Below are positions 49,421 through 57,499 of a stretch of DNA of 64,000 nucleotides, piece by piece. This stretch comes from JAWRCU01 sp033542235 (GTDB taxonomy: Bacteria; Pseudomonadota; Alphaproteobacteria; Rhizobiales; Rhizobiaceae): assembly GCF_033542235.1 (NCBI RefSeq), contig NZ_JAWRCU010000004.1, positions 310,001-374,000 of the forward strand, in the 5' to 3' direction. The position numbers were made by a program, and so were the translations under genes. Positions within the stretch are counted from its first letter, which is position 1. Every line of letters begins with the position of its first letter. The notes beneath the pieces are model-generated. The model worked only from the letters and a program-made list of their open reading frames with translations, was not told the DNA's origin and did no database searches.

Positions 49421-50698
49421 ATGAATTCCTTGCAGAAACACGACTTCATCGACCGCGCCGTCGAGGTGCTGAAGGAGAATGACCAGGGCGGGTACACGAT
49501 CCCGACCAAGGGCCTCTACCCCTATCAATGGAACTGGGATTCCTGCCTCACCGCGCTCGGCCAGGCGCATTACGACGAAGCACGCGCATGGACGGAAATC
49601 GAGACGCTGTTTGCCAATCAATGGCCGGACGGCATGGTTCCGCACATCGTCTTCCATGTCCGGAACGACGGCTATTTTCCGGGGCCCGACGTCTGGCGCA
49701 CGGGCAGGCCGGTCGCCACTTCCGGGATCACGCAGCCCGCAGTCGCAGGCTTCGCGGTCAGGCGCCTCTTCGAGCGGGCAAACGACAAGGTGGCGGCCGC
49801 CCGACGCGCGCGCGCGCTGCTGCCGAAGATCGACGCCTGGCACCGCTGGTTCTATGCGAACCGCGATCCGAAAGGCGAGGGGCTGGTCGCCATCGTTCAT
49901 CCCTGGGAGTCGGGGCGCGACAATTCCATCGACTGGGACGAGGCTTTCCAACGCGTGCCGACCCATGGCGTCGAGCCCTATGTGCGGCGCGACACCCAGC
50001 ACGCCGATCCGGCGCATCGACCGACCAAGGAACAGTACGACCGCTACATCTGGCTGGTGCAGCATTTCCGCGGGCTCGGTTGGGACAATTCGAAGCTACA
50101 CGACGCTTCGCCTTTCCAGATCGTCGATCCCGGCTTCAACGCCATCCTGATCCGCAGCTCGTCCGATCTTGCCGACCTCGCGCTCGACTTTGGCGAGCAC
50201 GCGCTCGCCGCTTCGAGCCGGGCGCGCGCCGAGAAGGGCATCGCAGCGCTGGAGCGGTTGTGGAGCGAACCGGACCAGCAATATCTCTGCCTCGACCGCG
50301 TCACCGGGAAACTGGTCGACAGCTGTTCGATCGGCGGGCTGATGCCGGTCTTTGCCGCGATCCCCGGCGCGCGCGCCTATTCGATCGCTCGGACCATCGA
50401 GAAGTGGGCTGAAAAGGCGAGCTATGTCGTACCCTCGCACGATCCCGATGACCCGCGCTTCGATGCAAAACGCTACTGGCGCGGGCCGGTCTGGCTGGTG
50501 GTCAATTACATGATCGCGGACGGCCTTGTTGGCGCAGGCGAAACTGCGGTCGCCGATCGGATAACCCAATCCAGCTTGAAGCTGATCGAGCAGAGCGGGT
50601 TCGCCGAATACTACGATCCTCTCACCGGCGAGCCGCTCGGCGGCGGACGCTTCACCTGGACGGCGGCGATGGTGCTGGAGTTTTTGCAGGCGGCTTGA
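49421..50698 (+). CDS. GH63-like / MGH1-type glycoside hydrolase
   Basis: 425 residues from ATG 49421, no signal peptide, so cytoplasmic. It resembles the (alpha/alpha)6-barrel hydrolases of the GH63 mannosyl-/glucosylglycerate hydrolase group, which are about 410-450 residues. Segments seen: PYQWNWDSCLTALGQ near 29, IVHPWESGRDNSIDWD near 155 with a candidate acid aspartate, RYWRGPVWLVVNYM near 345, and EYYDPLTGEPLGGGRFTWTA near 400 with a candidate glutamate base. With the importer upstream, uptake and hydrolysis of an alpha-glucoside or compatible solute such as glucosylglycerate is likely, but not proven. Confidence 0.82.
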   Translation: MNSLQKHDFIDRAVEVLKENDQGGYTIPTKGLYPYQWNWDSCLTALGQAHYDEARAWTEIETLFANQWPDGMVPHIVFHVRNDGYFPGPDVWRTGRPVATSGITQPAVAGFAVRRLFERANDKVAAARRARALLPKIDAWHRWFYANRDPKGEGLVAIVHPWESGRDNSIDWDEAFQRVPTHGVEPYVRRDTQHADPAHRPTKEQYDRYIWLVQHFRGLGWDNSKLHDASPFQIVDPGFNAILIRSSSDLADLALDFGEHALAASSRARAEKGIAALERLWSEPDQQYLCLDRVTGKLVDSCSIGGLMPVFAAIPGARAYSIARTIEKWAEKASYVVPSHDPDDPRFDAKRYWRGPVWLVVNYMIADGLVGAGETAVADRITQSSLKLIEQSGFAEYYDPLTGEPLGGGRFTWTAAMVLEFLQAA

Positions 50699-50775
50699 TG
50701 GAGCTTTGCAGGGCTTCTTCTTGGCAACGCCTCACCCTACGAACCGCATAGTTGAGTTCGCAGCACCCTACGGCG

Positions 50776-50929
50776 CCCCCCTCTGTCCTGCCGGACATCT
50801 CCCCCACAAGGGGGGAGATTGGACGGCCGCTTTGGCTTCGCCAACCTGCAGCGTTGGCGATTGGCGAAATCCTCGATGACAGCCAATCTCCCCCCTCGTG
50901 GGGGAGATGTCCGGCAGGACAGAGGGGGG
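50776..50929. repeat. 154-bp palindromic repeat element, copy 3
   Basis: Third copy, same orientation as copy 2, in the 336-bp gap between the glycosidase and FadR-type regulator genes. Apart from this element and the regulator's promoter region nothing else was seen in the gap. Confidence 0.85.
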
Positions 50930-50979
50930 CGCTGTCCCGCCGAGTTATCCACGGTAGCTGGGCCGCGGATTTTCACCGC

Positions 50980-51025
50980 TTGACGAAGCCCCATGATCGC
51001 GCAAAATTGCTCAGATGTCAGACCA
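50980..51025 (+). promoter_or_regulatory. Predicted promoter and FadR-type operator
   Basis: TTGACG (50980-50985) and CAAAAT (51002-51007) are 16 bp apart. ATGTCAGACCA (51015-51025) follows directly and contains GTCAGAC, matching the GTCnGAC core of many FadR/FCD operators. This suggests autoregulation and favours a translation start downstream of it. Confidence 0.4.
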
Positions 51026-51034
51026 ATTTTGACC

Positions 51035-51787
51035 ATGACTTCAATGCGCAGGCGCGATGATGAGGGCCCCGGAATTGCTGCTACGCGCGTGGCGATCGCG
51101 CCGCTGCCGGCGATCGATCGCGGCAAGCAGGTCATGGATGCGCTGGCCGAATATGTCGAACGCGCCGCGCTCAAGGTCGGTGACCGCCTGCCGACGGAAC
51201 GCGAGCTGATGGCGGCGCTGTCGGTCGGGCGCTCGACCATTCGCGAGGCGATCAGGCGTTTCGAGGCGCTCGGCGTCACGGAGACCCGCAAGGGCAGCGG
51301 CACCTATCTTCTGAAGTCGATCTCTGCCGGCACGATCCACATGCCGCTGTCGCTCGATACGGCAAAGCTGCGCGACGCGTTGCTTCAGACGCTCGAAGTG
51401 CGCCGTGGCATCGAGGCCGAGGCGAGCATGGTTGCGGCGCTGCGGCGGACGACGAAGGACCTGCGGAACATCGAGGAAAAGCTCGTTGAGATGGAACGCG
51501 TCCATCTCGCTACCGGAACCTCGGGGCCAGAGGACCTTGCCTTCCATCTGGCGGTCTACGATGCCACGCACAATCCGCTCTTCAGGCAGTTGCTCGAACA
51601 GATGCGCGAAGCCTTCGAGCGCTTCTGGGAGCATCCCTTCGACCGGCAGGATTTCGCCCGGCGGTCGTTCCCGTATCACCGCGAACTGTTCGACGCCATT
51701 GTTGCGAAAGACACGGAACGAGCGCGCGAGAAGACGCTGGAAATTCTCGCAATTGTCGAGGAGGACATCGAGGAAATGTCGAAATGA
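51035..51787 (+). CDS. FadR/GntR-family regulator (FCD type)
   Basis: 250 residues from ATG 51035. A GntR winged helix (about 35-100; LKVGDRLPTERELMAAL, VGRSTIREAIRRFEALG) and an FCD ligand domain (about 115-240; LEVRRGIEAEASMVAAL, DLAFHLAVYDATHNPLF, YHRELFDAI) are seen; the histidines and aspartate are those that bind metal in FCD proteins. ATG 50993 is in frame but lies within the predicted promoter. It overlaps the PLP-enzyme gene by 4 bp and probably regulates the six-gene unit to 57268. Confidence 0.88.
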   Translation: MTSMRRRDDEGPGIAATRVAIAPLPAIDRGKQVMDALAEYVERAALKVGDRLPTERELMAALSVGRSTIREAIRRFEALGVTETRKGSGTYLLKSISAGTIHMPLSLDTAKLRDALLQTLEVRRGIEAEASMVAALRRTTKDLRNIEEKLVEMERVHLATGTSGPEDLAFHLAVYDATHNPLFRQLLEQMREAFERFWEHPFDRQDFARRSFPYHRELFDAIVAKDTERAREKTLEILAIVEEDIEEMSK

Positions 51788-52965
51788 ACGATATTCGCGA
51801 CTTCTTCGATGAAGCCTCGCTCATTGCCGCGCATGACGAAGGCAACGCCTTCGACGCGGTTGTGCCGCCGATCGTGCAGACCTCGCTCTTCACCTTCGGG
51901 AGCTACGACGAGATGCTCGCGACCTACCGCGGCGATAAAGTTCGCCCGACCTACACGCGCGGGCTGAACCCGACCGTGCGCATGTTCGAGGAGATGCTGG
52001 CGAAGCTGGAAGGTGCGGAGGATGCGATCGGCTTCGCCAGCGGCATGTCGGCGATCTCTTCGGCGGTGCTCTCCTTTGTCGAGCCGGGCGACAGGATCGT
52101 CGCGGTCAAGCACGTCTACCCCGACGCCTTCCGCCTGTTCGGCACCGTGCTCAAGCGCATGCGGATCGAGGTGATTTATGTCGATGGGCGCGACGAGGAA
52201 GCGGTCGCGAAAGCACTACCCGGCGCCAAGCTGTTCTATATGGAAAGCCCGACGAGCTGGGTGATGGAGGCGCACGATGTCGGCGCGCTTGCGGCCCTTG
52301 CCAAGGCCCGCGGAATTCCGACGATCATCGACAACAGCTGGGCAAGCCCGATCTTTCAACGGCCGATTTCGCTCGGCGTCGACCTCGTCCTCCATTCGGC
52401 CTCCAAATATCTCGGCGGTCACAGCGACGTCGTTGCCGGTGTGGTCGCCGGCTCGAAAGAGATGATCGGCCGCATCCGCGGCGAGGCCTATCCCTATCTC
52501 GGCGGCAAGCTCTCGCCCTTCGATGCGTGGCTGTTGATCCGGGGCTTAAGGACACTGCCGGTCCGCATGCGCGCGCATCAGGCGTCCGCGCTCGAGGTCG
52601 CAAGGCGTCTCCAGGATCATCCGGCCGTCGAGAAGGTTTGCCACCCCGGCCTCGCCAACCGGCTTCCGGCAGGGCTCACCGGCACCTCCGGCCTTTTCTC
52701 ATTCATCTTCCGCGACGGGATCGATGTCCGCGGCTTCGCCGATCGCCTGAAGCTCTTCAAGCTGGGCGTGTCCTGGGGCGGTCATGAGAGCCTCATCGTG
52801 CCCGGCGAAGTCGTGCTGCAGCAGAAGGCTCAGCCCAATTCCGCGATGGCGTTCGGCATCCATCCGCGGTCCGTGCGTCTCCATGTCGGCCTCGAGGGAA
52901 CCGAGGCGCTGTGGGGTGACCTCGAGGCGGCGATCGCTGCTGCCTCCGCCAATGAAGATAACTGA
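51784..52965 (+). CDS. Cys/Met-metabolism PLP-dependent enzyme (trans-sulfuration family)
   Basis: 393 residues of the cystathionine gamma-lyase/methionine gamma-lyase/sulfhydrylase family. The PLP lysine is Lys208 in SASKYLGGHSD; SGMSAISSAVL near 90, YMESPTSWVMEAHDV near 155 and IIDNSWASPIF near 180 (PLP-binding Asp) also fit. Such enzymes do beta- or gamma-elimination or replacement on sulfur amino acids. Its position between a FadR-type regulator and a sugar-type importer is unusual and suggests a substrate imported by that system. The exact reaction cannot be read from the sequence. Confidence 0.9.
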   Translation: MNDIRDFFDEASLIAAHDEGNAFDAVVPPIVQTSLFTFGSYDEMLATYRGDKVRPTYTRGLNPTVRMFEEMLAKLEGAEDAIGFASGMSAISSAVLSFVEPGDRIVAVKHVYPDAFRLFGTVLKRMRIEVIYVDGRDEEAVAKALPGAKLFYMESPTSWVMEAHDVGALAALAKARGIPTIIDNSWASPIFQRPISLGVDLVLHSASKYLGGHSDVVAGVVAGSKEMIGRIRGEAYPYLGGKLSPFDAWLLIRGLRTLPVRMRAHQASALEVARRLQDHPAVEKVCHPGLANRLPAGLTGTSGLFSFIFRDGIDVRGFADRLKLFKLGVSWGGHESLIVPGEVVLQQKAQPNSAMAFGIHPRSVRLHVGLEGTEALWGDLEAAIAAASANEDN

Positions 52966-52991
52966 AGCAACCAGAGAAGAAGGGAACGGAA

Positions 52992-54254
52992 ATGAGAAAG
53001 CTTCTTATCGCGGCAATGGCGACTGTCCTTATGTCGGGGACAGCGCTCGCCGACACGACGCTGAAGCTGGTGGAGGTGATCACCAGCCCGGAGCGTACCG
53101 AGACGCTGAAGTCGATCGTCTCGAAATTTGAGGCCGCAAACCCCGGCACGAAGGTCGAGATCATCTCGCTGCCCTGGGGCGAGGCGTTCCAGAAATTCGC
53201 GACCATGGTGTCGGCCGGCGACCTGCCCGACGTGATGGAGATGCCGGATACCTGGCTGTCGCTCTACGCCAATAACGGTCTTCTCGAAAACCTCGAGCCT
53301 TATCTCGCCAAATGGGAGTACACCAAAGGCCTCACCGACCGTGCGCTGGAGCTCGGTCGCGACGTGAACAACACGGCGTATATGCTGCCTTACGGCTTCT
53401 ATCTGCGCGCCTTGTTCTACAACAAGAAGCTCTTCCAGGAGGCCGGCGTCACCGAGCCGCCGAAGACGATGGACGATTTCTGGGCAGCCTCGGAGAAGGT
53501 TTCCAAGCTGCCGGGCAAATATGGCTATTGCCTGCGCGGCGGCCCGGGCGGCCTGAACGGCTGGGTGATGTTCGGCGCGAGCATGGCCGGGTCGAATGCC
53601 TTCTTCAATGACGACGGTACCTCGACGATGAACAGCCCGGGCTGGACCAAGGGTCTGACCTGGGTGATCGACCTCTACAAGAAAGGCCTGGCGCCCAAGG
53701 ACAGCGTGAACTGGAGCTTCAACGAGGTCGTGGCCGGCTTCTACACCGGCACCTGCGCCATGCTCGATCAGGATCCGGATGCGCTGATTGCAATTGCGGA
53801 GCGCATGAAGCCGGAAGACTATGGCATCACCACCATGCCGAAAGGGCCGGACGGCAAGACCTTCCCGACCATCGGCTATGCGGGCTGGTCGATGTTCAAT
53901 GCCAGCCAGAACAAGGACCTCGCCTGGAAGCTGATCGCAACGCTGGAAGGCCCTGAAGGCAATGTCGAGTGGAACAAGCGCACCGGAGCGCTGCCGGTCC
54001 ACAAGTCAGCGGAGAAGGATCCCTTCTACTCGAGCGAGCAGTTCAAGGGCTGGTTCGCCGAGCTCGAAGACAAGAACGCGATCCCGACCGTGATGCCGAC
54101 CTATCTGGAGGAGTTCGCCTTCTTCAAGGATTCGCTGGTCATCAAGACGAGCCAGCAGGCTCTGCTCGGCGACATCACGCCCGACGAGATGGCGAACCAG
54201 TGGGCCGACTATCTGACCAAGGCGCAGCAGAAATATCTGGCCAAGAAGAAGTAA
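52992..54254 (+). CDS. ABC transporter substrate-binding protein, CUT1 type
   Basis: 420 residues with a short signal peptide (RKLLIAAMATVLMSGTA, cleaved after ALA). The family 1 solute-binding pattern is clear (SKFEAANPGTKVEIISLPWG near 42, LRALFYNKKLFQEAGVTEPP near 137, TIGYAGWSMFNASQ near 294). It follows the PLP enzyme after 26 bp with an AAGGGAACGG ribosome region. The ligand is unknown; family members bind sugars, glycerol phosphate and, sometimes, other polar molecules. Confidence 0.88.
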   Translation: MRKLLIAAMATVLMSGTALADTTLKLVEVITSPERTETLKSIVSKFEAANPGTKVEIISLPWGEAFQKFATMVSAGDLPDVMEMPDTWLSLYANNGLLENLEPYLAKWEYTKGLTDRALELGRDVNNTAYMLPYGFYLRALFYNKKLFQEAGVTEPPKTMDDFWAASEKVSKLPGKYGYCLRGGPGGLNGWVMFGASMAGSNAFFNDDGTSTMNSPGWTKGLTWVIDLYKKGLAPKDSVNWSFNEVVAGFYTGTCAMLDQDPDALIAIAERMKPEDYGITTMPKGPDGKTFPTIGYAGWSMFNASQNKDLAWKLIATLEGPEGNVEWNKRTGALPVHKSAEKDPFYSSEQFKGWFAELEDKNAIPTVMPTYLEEFAFFKDSLVIKTSQQALLGDITPDEMANQWADYLTKAQQKYLAKKK

Positions 54255-54293
54255 TGCGGCGGCGCTGCCTGCCTGATCATGGCAGGTAGTCCC

Positions 54294-54328
54294 GACGGGC
54301 GAAGGAGCCCGGAGCACCTTCGCCCGTC
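54294..54328. promoter_or_regulatory. Intercistronic hairpin between binding protein and permease
   Basis: GACGGGCGAAGG (54294-54305) and its exact complement (54317-54328) form a perfect 12-bp stem with an 11-nt loop and no T-run. Confidence 0.6.
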
Positions 54329-54384
54329 TCCGCAAACTGGAGCAGAAACGTCCGACTGATGGCCCCGACCGATGGCCCCCACTG

Positions 54385-55320
54385 ATGGCACTTGAAGCAA
54401 CCGCCAGCCTTTCAGCGCCGCCGCGCCGCTCGCTGCTCGACCGGATTTCCAACGGTGCCGCGCCGTATCTCTATTCGGCTCCGGCGCTGATCCTGATCGT
54501 CACGATCATGCTCGTGCCGCTGGTGCTCGGGCTCTCCTACGCTTTCCGCGACGTGCAACTGCTCAACCCGTTCTCGGGCGCCTTCATCGGGCTCGATCAT
54601 TTCCGGGCGCTCTATCGCGACGAGAATTTCTATCGGGCACTGCGCAACACGCTGTGGTGGACCGGCGCGTCGGTGCTGCTGCAGTTCGTTTTCGGGCTGA
54701 TCCTGGCACTGCTGCTCGACAAGCCTTTCACCGGCCGCGCCCTAGTGCAGGCGCTGGTCTTCCTGCCCTGGGCAGTGCCGACCTTTCTCACAGGGCTCAA
54801 CTGGGCCTGGATGTTCAACCCGGTCATCGGCCCGCTGCCGCATTGGCTATATGCGCTGGGCATCATGAGCGAGCCGGCCAACATCCTGTCGAACCCGCAG
54901 CTCGCCATGTGGGGGCCGATCGTCGCCAATGTCTGGTGGGGCATCCCGTTCTTCGCGATCACCATGCTGGCGGCGCTGCAGGCGATCCCGCGCGACCTCT
55001 ACGAAGCCGCCGCGATCGACGGGGCAGGGGCGGTGAGAAGGTTCACTTCGATCACCCTGCCGTTCCTTGCCCCCACCATCGCGATCACGGTGCTGTTGCG
55101 CACAGTCTGGATCTCGAACTTCGCCGACCTGATCATCGTGATGACTAATGGCGGGCCGGCCGATCGCACGCAGATCGTCGCGAGCTACATCTTCACGCAG
55201 GCCTTCAAGGCGCTCGACTTCGGCTATGCCTCGGCGATCGCGCTGGTGCTCCTGGTGCTGCTGCTCGCTTATTCCATGCTGATCATCGTGCTCAGGCAAA
55301 TGCTCATGGATCGGGGCTGA
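54385..55320 (+). CDS. Sugar ABC transporter permease (MalF type)
   Basis: 311 residues with six predicted helices (YSAPALILIVTIMLVPLVLG first) and the EAA loop EAAAIDGAGAVRRFTSITL. The start is uncertain: the leader carries several closely spaced ATGs without a good ribosome site, and 54385 is the longest frame consistent with family length. The next permease starts 5 bp after its stop. Confidence 0.88.
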   Translation: MALEATASLSAPPRRSLLDRISNGAAPYLYSAPALILIVTIMLVPLVLGLSYAFRDVQLLNPFSGAFIGLDHFRALYRDENFYRALRNTLWWTGASVLLQFVFGLILALLLDKPFTGRALVQALVFLPWAVPTFLTGLNWAWMFNPVIGPLPHWLYALGIMSEPANILSNPQLAMWGPIVANVWWGIPFFAITMLAALQAIPRDLYEAAAIDGAGAVRRFTSITLPFLAPTIAITVLLRTVWISNFADLIIVMTNGGPADRTQIVASYIFTQAFKALDFGYASAIALVLLVLLLAYSMLIIVLRQMLMDRG

Positions 55321-55325
55321 CCGGG

Positions 55326-56159
55326 ATGAACGCGCCTTCGATCCTTGGAACCGTGCTGCACCGCCTGGCGATCCTCTGCTACGTGGTCTTCGCGCTCTTC
55401 CCGCTGTTCTGGTTGTTGAAGGTGTCGGTCACGCCCAACGACCTGCTCTATTCCGAGGGGATCAGGCTGTGGCCGTCTCGCACGAGCTTCGAGCATTTCA
55501 GCTTTGTACTCACGCACAGCGCCTTTCCGGTCTTCTTCAGGAACAGCATGATCGTGTCCGGCGCGACTGCCGCGATCGTCACCATGCTTGCATCCCTGTC
55601 CGGCTATGCGCTGTCGCGCTTCAATTTCCGCGGCAAATACTGGCTGGTGGCGCTCATGCTGCTCACCCAGATGTTCCCGCTGGTGATGTTGGTCGCGCCG
55701 ATCTTCAAGATGTTGTCGCCAATCGGGCTCACCAACAGCCTGACCGGGCTGGTGATCGTCTACACCGCCTTCAACATCCCCTTCGCGACCTTCCTCATGC
55801 AATCCTTCTTCGACGGTATTCCGAAGGAACTGGAGGAGGCGGCCAAGATTGACGGCGCCACCCAGTTCATGGCGTTCCGACAGATCATCCTGCCGCTGAC
55901 TTTGCCCGGCATTGCCGCGACGCTCGGCTTCGTCTTCACGGCGGCCTGGAGCGAGCTGCTCTTTGCGTTGATGCTGATCTCGAGCAACGACTCCGCCACC
56001 TTCCCTGTCGGCCTTCTCTCCTTCGTATCGAAGTTCTCAGTGGATTTCGGACAGATGATGGCGGCCGGCGTGCTGGCCCTGATCCCGGCGTGCCTCTTCT
56101 TCCTGTTCATCCAGCGCTACCTCATTCAGGGCCTTACGGCCGGCGCGGTAAAGGGCTGA
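55326..56159 (+). CDS. Carbohydrate ABC transporter permease (MalG type)
   Basis: 277 residues; six predicted helices, EAA loop EEAAKIDGATQFMAFRQII, and the C-terminal FIQRYLIQGLTAGAVKG usual for MalG-type subunits. It is closely linked to the upstream permease and to the ATPase gene 17 bp downstream. Confidence 0.9.
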   Translation: MNAPSILGTVLHRLAILCYVVFALFPLFWLLKVSVTPNDLLYSEGIRLWPSRTSFEHFSFVLTHSAFPVFFRNSMIVSGATAAIVTMLASLSGYALSRFNFRGKYWLVALMLLTQMFPLVMLVAPIFKMLSPIGLTNSLTGLVIVYTAFNIPFATFLMQSFFDGIPKELEEAAKIDGATQFMAFRQIILPLTLPGIAATLGFVFTAAWSELLFALMLISSNDSATFPVGLLSFVSKFSVDFGQMMAAGVLALIPACLFFLFIQRYLIQGLTAGAVKG

Positions 56160-56176
56160 TAATTGTGGGCTGACAT

Positions 56177-57268
56177 ATGGCTTCGATCGACATCAGAAAC
56201 GTCCGCAAGAATTTCGGCATCGTCTCGGTGCTCCACGGCGTCGATCTTTCGATCGAGAACGGCGAGTTCGTCGTGCTGGTCGGCCCGTCGGGTTGCGGCA
56301 AGAGCACGCTTCTGCGGATGATCGCCGGACTGGAGGAGGTGACCGAAGGCGAGATCCAGATCGGCGGCGCCCGCGTCAACGAGCGTGCGCCGAAGGACCG
56401 CGACATCGCCATGGTCTTCCAGTCCTATGCGCTCTACCCGCATATGAACGTCGCGCAGAATATGAGCTACAGCCTGCGGCTGAGAAAGGCGGCACGCGAG
56501 AAGATCGAGGCGGCGGTCAGCGGCGCGGCCGAGAAGCTGGGCTTGCAGCCGCTGCTGGAGCGGCGGCCGAAGGCGCTGTCAGGCGGCCAGCGCCAGCGCG
56601 TGGCGATGGGGCGCGCCATCGTACGGCAGCCGAAAGCGTTCCTGTTCGACGAGCCGCTTTCCAACCTCGACGCCCGGCTGCGCGAGCAGATGCGCTCCGA
56701 GATCAAGAAGCTGCACAAGGACCTCGGCGCGACCTCGATCTATGTGACCCACGACCAGATCGAGGCGATGACGCTGGCCGACAGGATTGTTGCCATGCAT
56801 GCGGGCGTGGTGCAGCAGGTCGGGAGCCCGCTGGAGCTCTACGACCGCCCCGCCAATCTGTTCGTCGCCGGCTTCATAGGGTCTCCTGCCATGAATTTCC
56901 TGTCAGCACGCTATGAGGCGAACGGCGACAGGGCGACCGCGAGGCTGTCGGATGGATCCCTCATCGAGCTTCCTTCTCACTACCAGATCGAAAACGGTGC
57001 CACTGTGACGCTCGGCATCCGGCCGGAGCATGTGGTGATGTCGCCGGGCTCGCAGGACGGAATGGAAGCGGCGGTCGACCTTATCGAGCCGACTGGCTTC
57101 GGCATCATCCTGCATCTCAGCCTGCATGGCGTGCCGTTCAACGTGTTTACGCTCGACCGGGAAGCGCTGACGGCAGGCCCGAAAGTGAAGGTCTCTTTCC
57201 CGCCGCGACACGTGCATGTCTTCGGCGAGAATGGAAACCGAGCAGCTGAGGCCGGCTCGCGGAACTAA
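56177..57268 (+). CDS. ABC transporter ATPase, UgpC/MalK type
   Basis: 363 residues. Walker A GPSGCGKST near 36, Q-loop MVFQSYALYPH, signature LSGGQRQRVAMGRAI, Walker B FLFDEPLSNLD, and a TOBE-type C-terminal region with LGIRPEHV near 282. It closes the importer of the PLP-enzyme operon. The 231-bp gap to the convergent cyclase gene shows no clear terminator. Confidence 0.92.
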   Translation: MASIDIRNVRKNFGIVSVLHGVDLSIENGEFVVLVGPSGCGKSTLLRMIAGLEEVTEGEIQIGGARVNERAPKDRDIAMVFQSYALYPHMNVAQNMSYSLRLRKAAREKIEAAVSGAAEKLGLQPLLERRPKALSGGQRQRVAMGRAIVRQPKAFLFDEPLSNLDARLREQMRSEIKKLHKDLGATSIYVTHDQIEAMTLADRIVAMHAGVVQQVGSPLELYDRPANLFVAGFIGSPAMNFLSARYEANGDRATARLSDGSLIELPSHYQIENGATVTLGIRPEHVVMSPGSQDGMEAAVDLIEPTGFGIILHLSLHGVPFNVFTLDREALTAGPKVKVSFPPRHVHVFGENGNRAAEAGSRN

Positions 57269-57499
57269 GTCTTCTGAACCCGACCAGCCTTTTCGGCGCC
57301 TTCCAGGGGCGCTGATCAAATCACAGCGTCAAAGGCTGAGACCCGCCGCGATGCAACCTGCCGAATGCGCAGGTTTGATCCGTTGCAGTCATCCCTTGCC
57401 ATCTTCCATATGCCGGAAGCGGATGGAAAGTTGGCGTTCGCTTCTCACCAACTCGCCAAGATCGGCGGCAGCATTGGCAGGAGCGGCATCCAGCCTGAA

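Noticed and set aside
48805..49509. 234-codon minus-strand frame crossing the repeat at 49220
   Set aside because: Part of it is only the translation of the 154-bp repeat (the CPAGHLP type peptide often misannotated in rhizobia), and the rest is antisense to the ATPase gene.
43647..50929. Three similar repeats as a possible CRISPR array
   Set aside because: The copies are 154 bp long, 1.4-5.4 kb apart, palindromic and not all in the same orientation; there are no spacers or cas genes.
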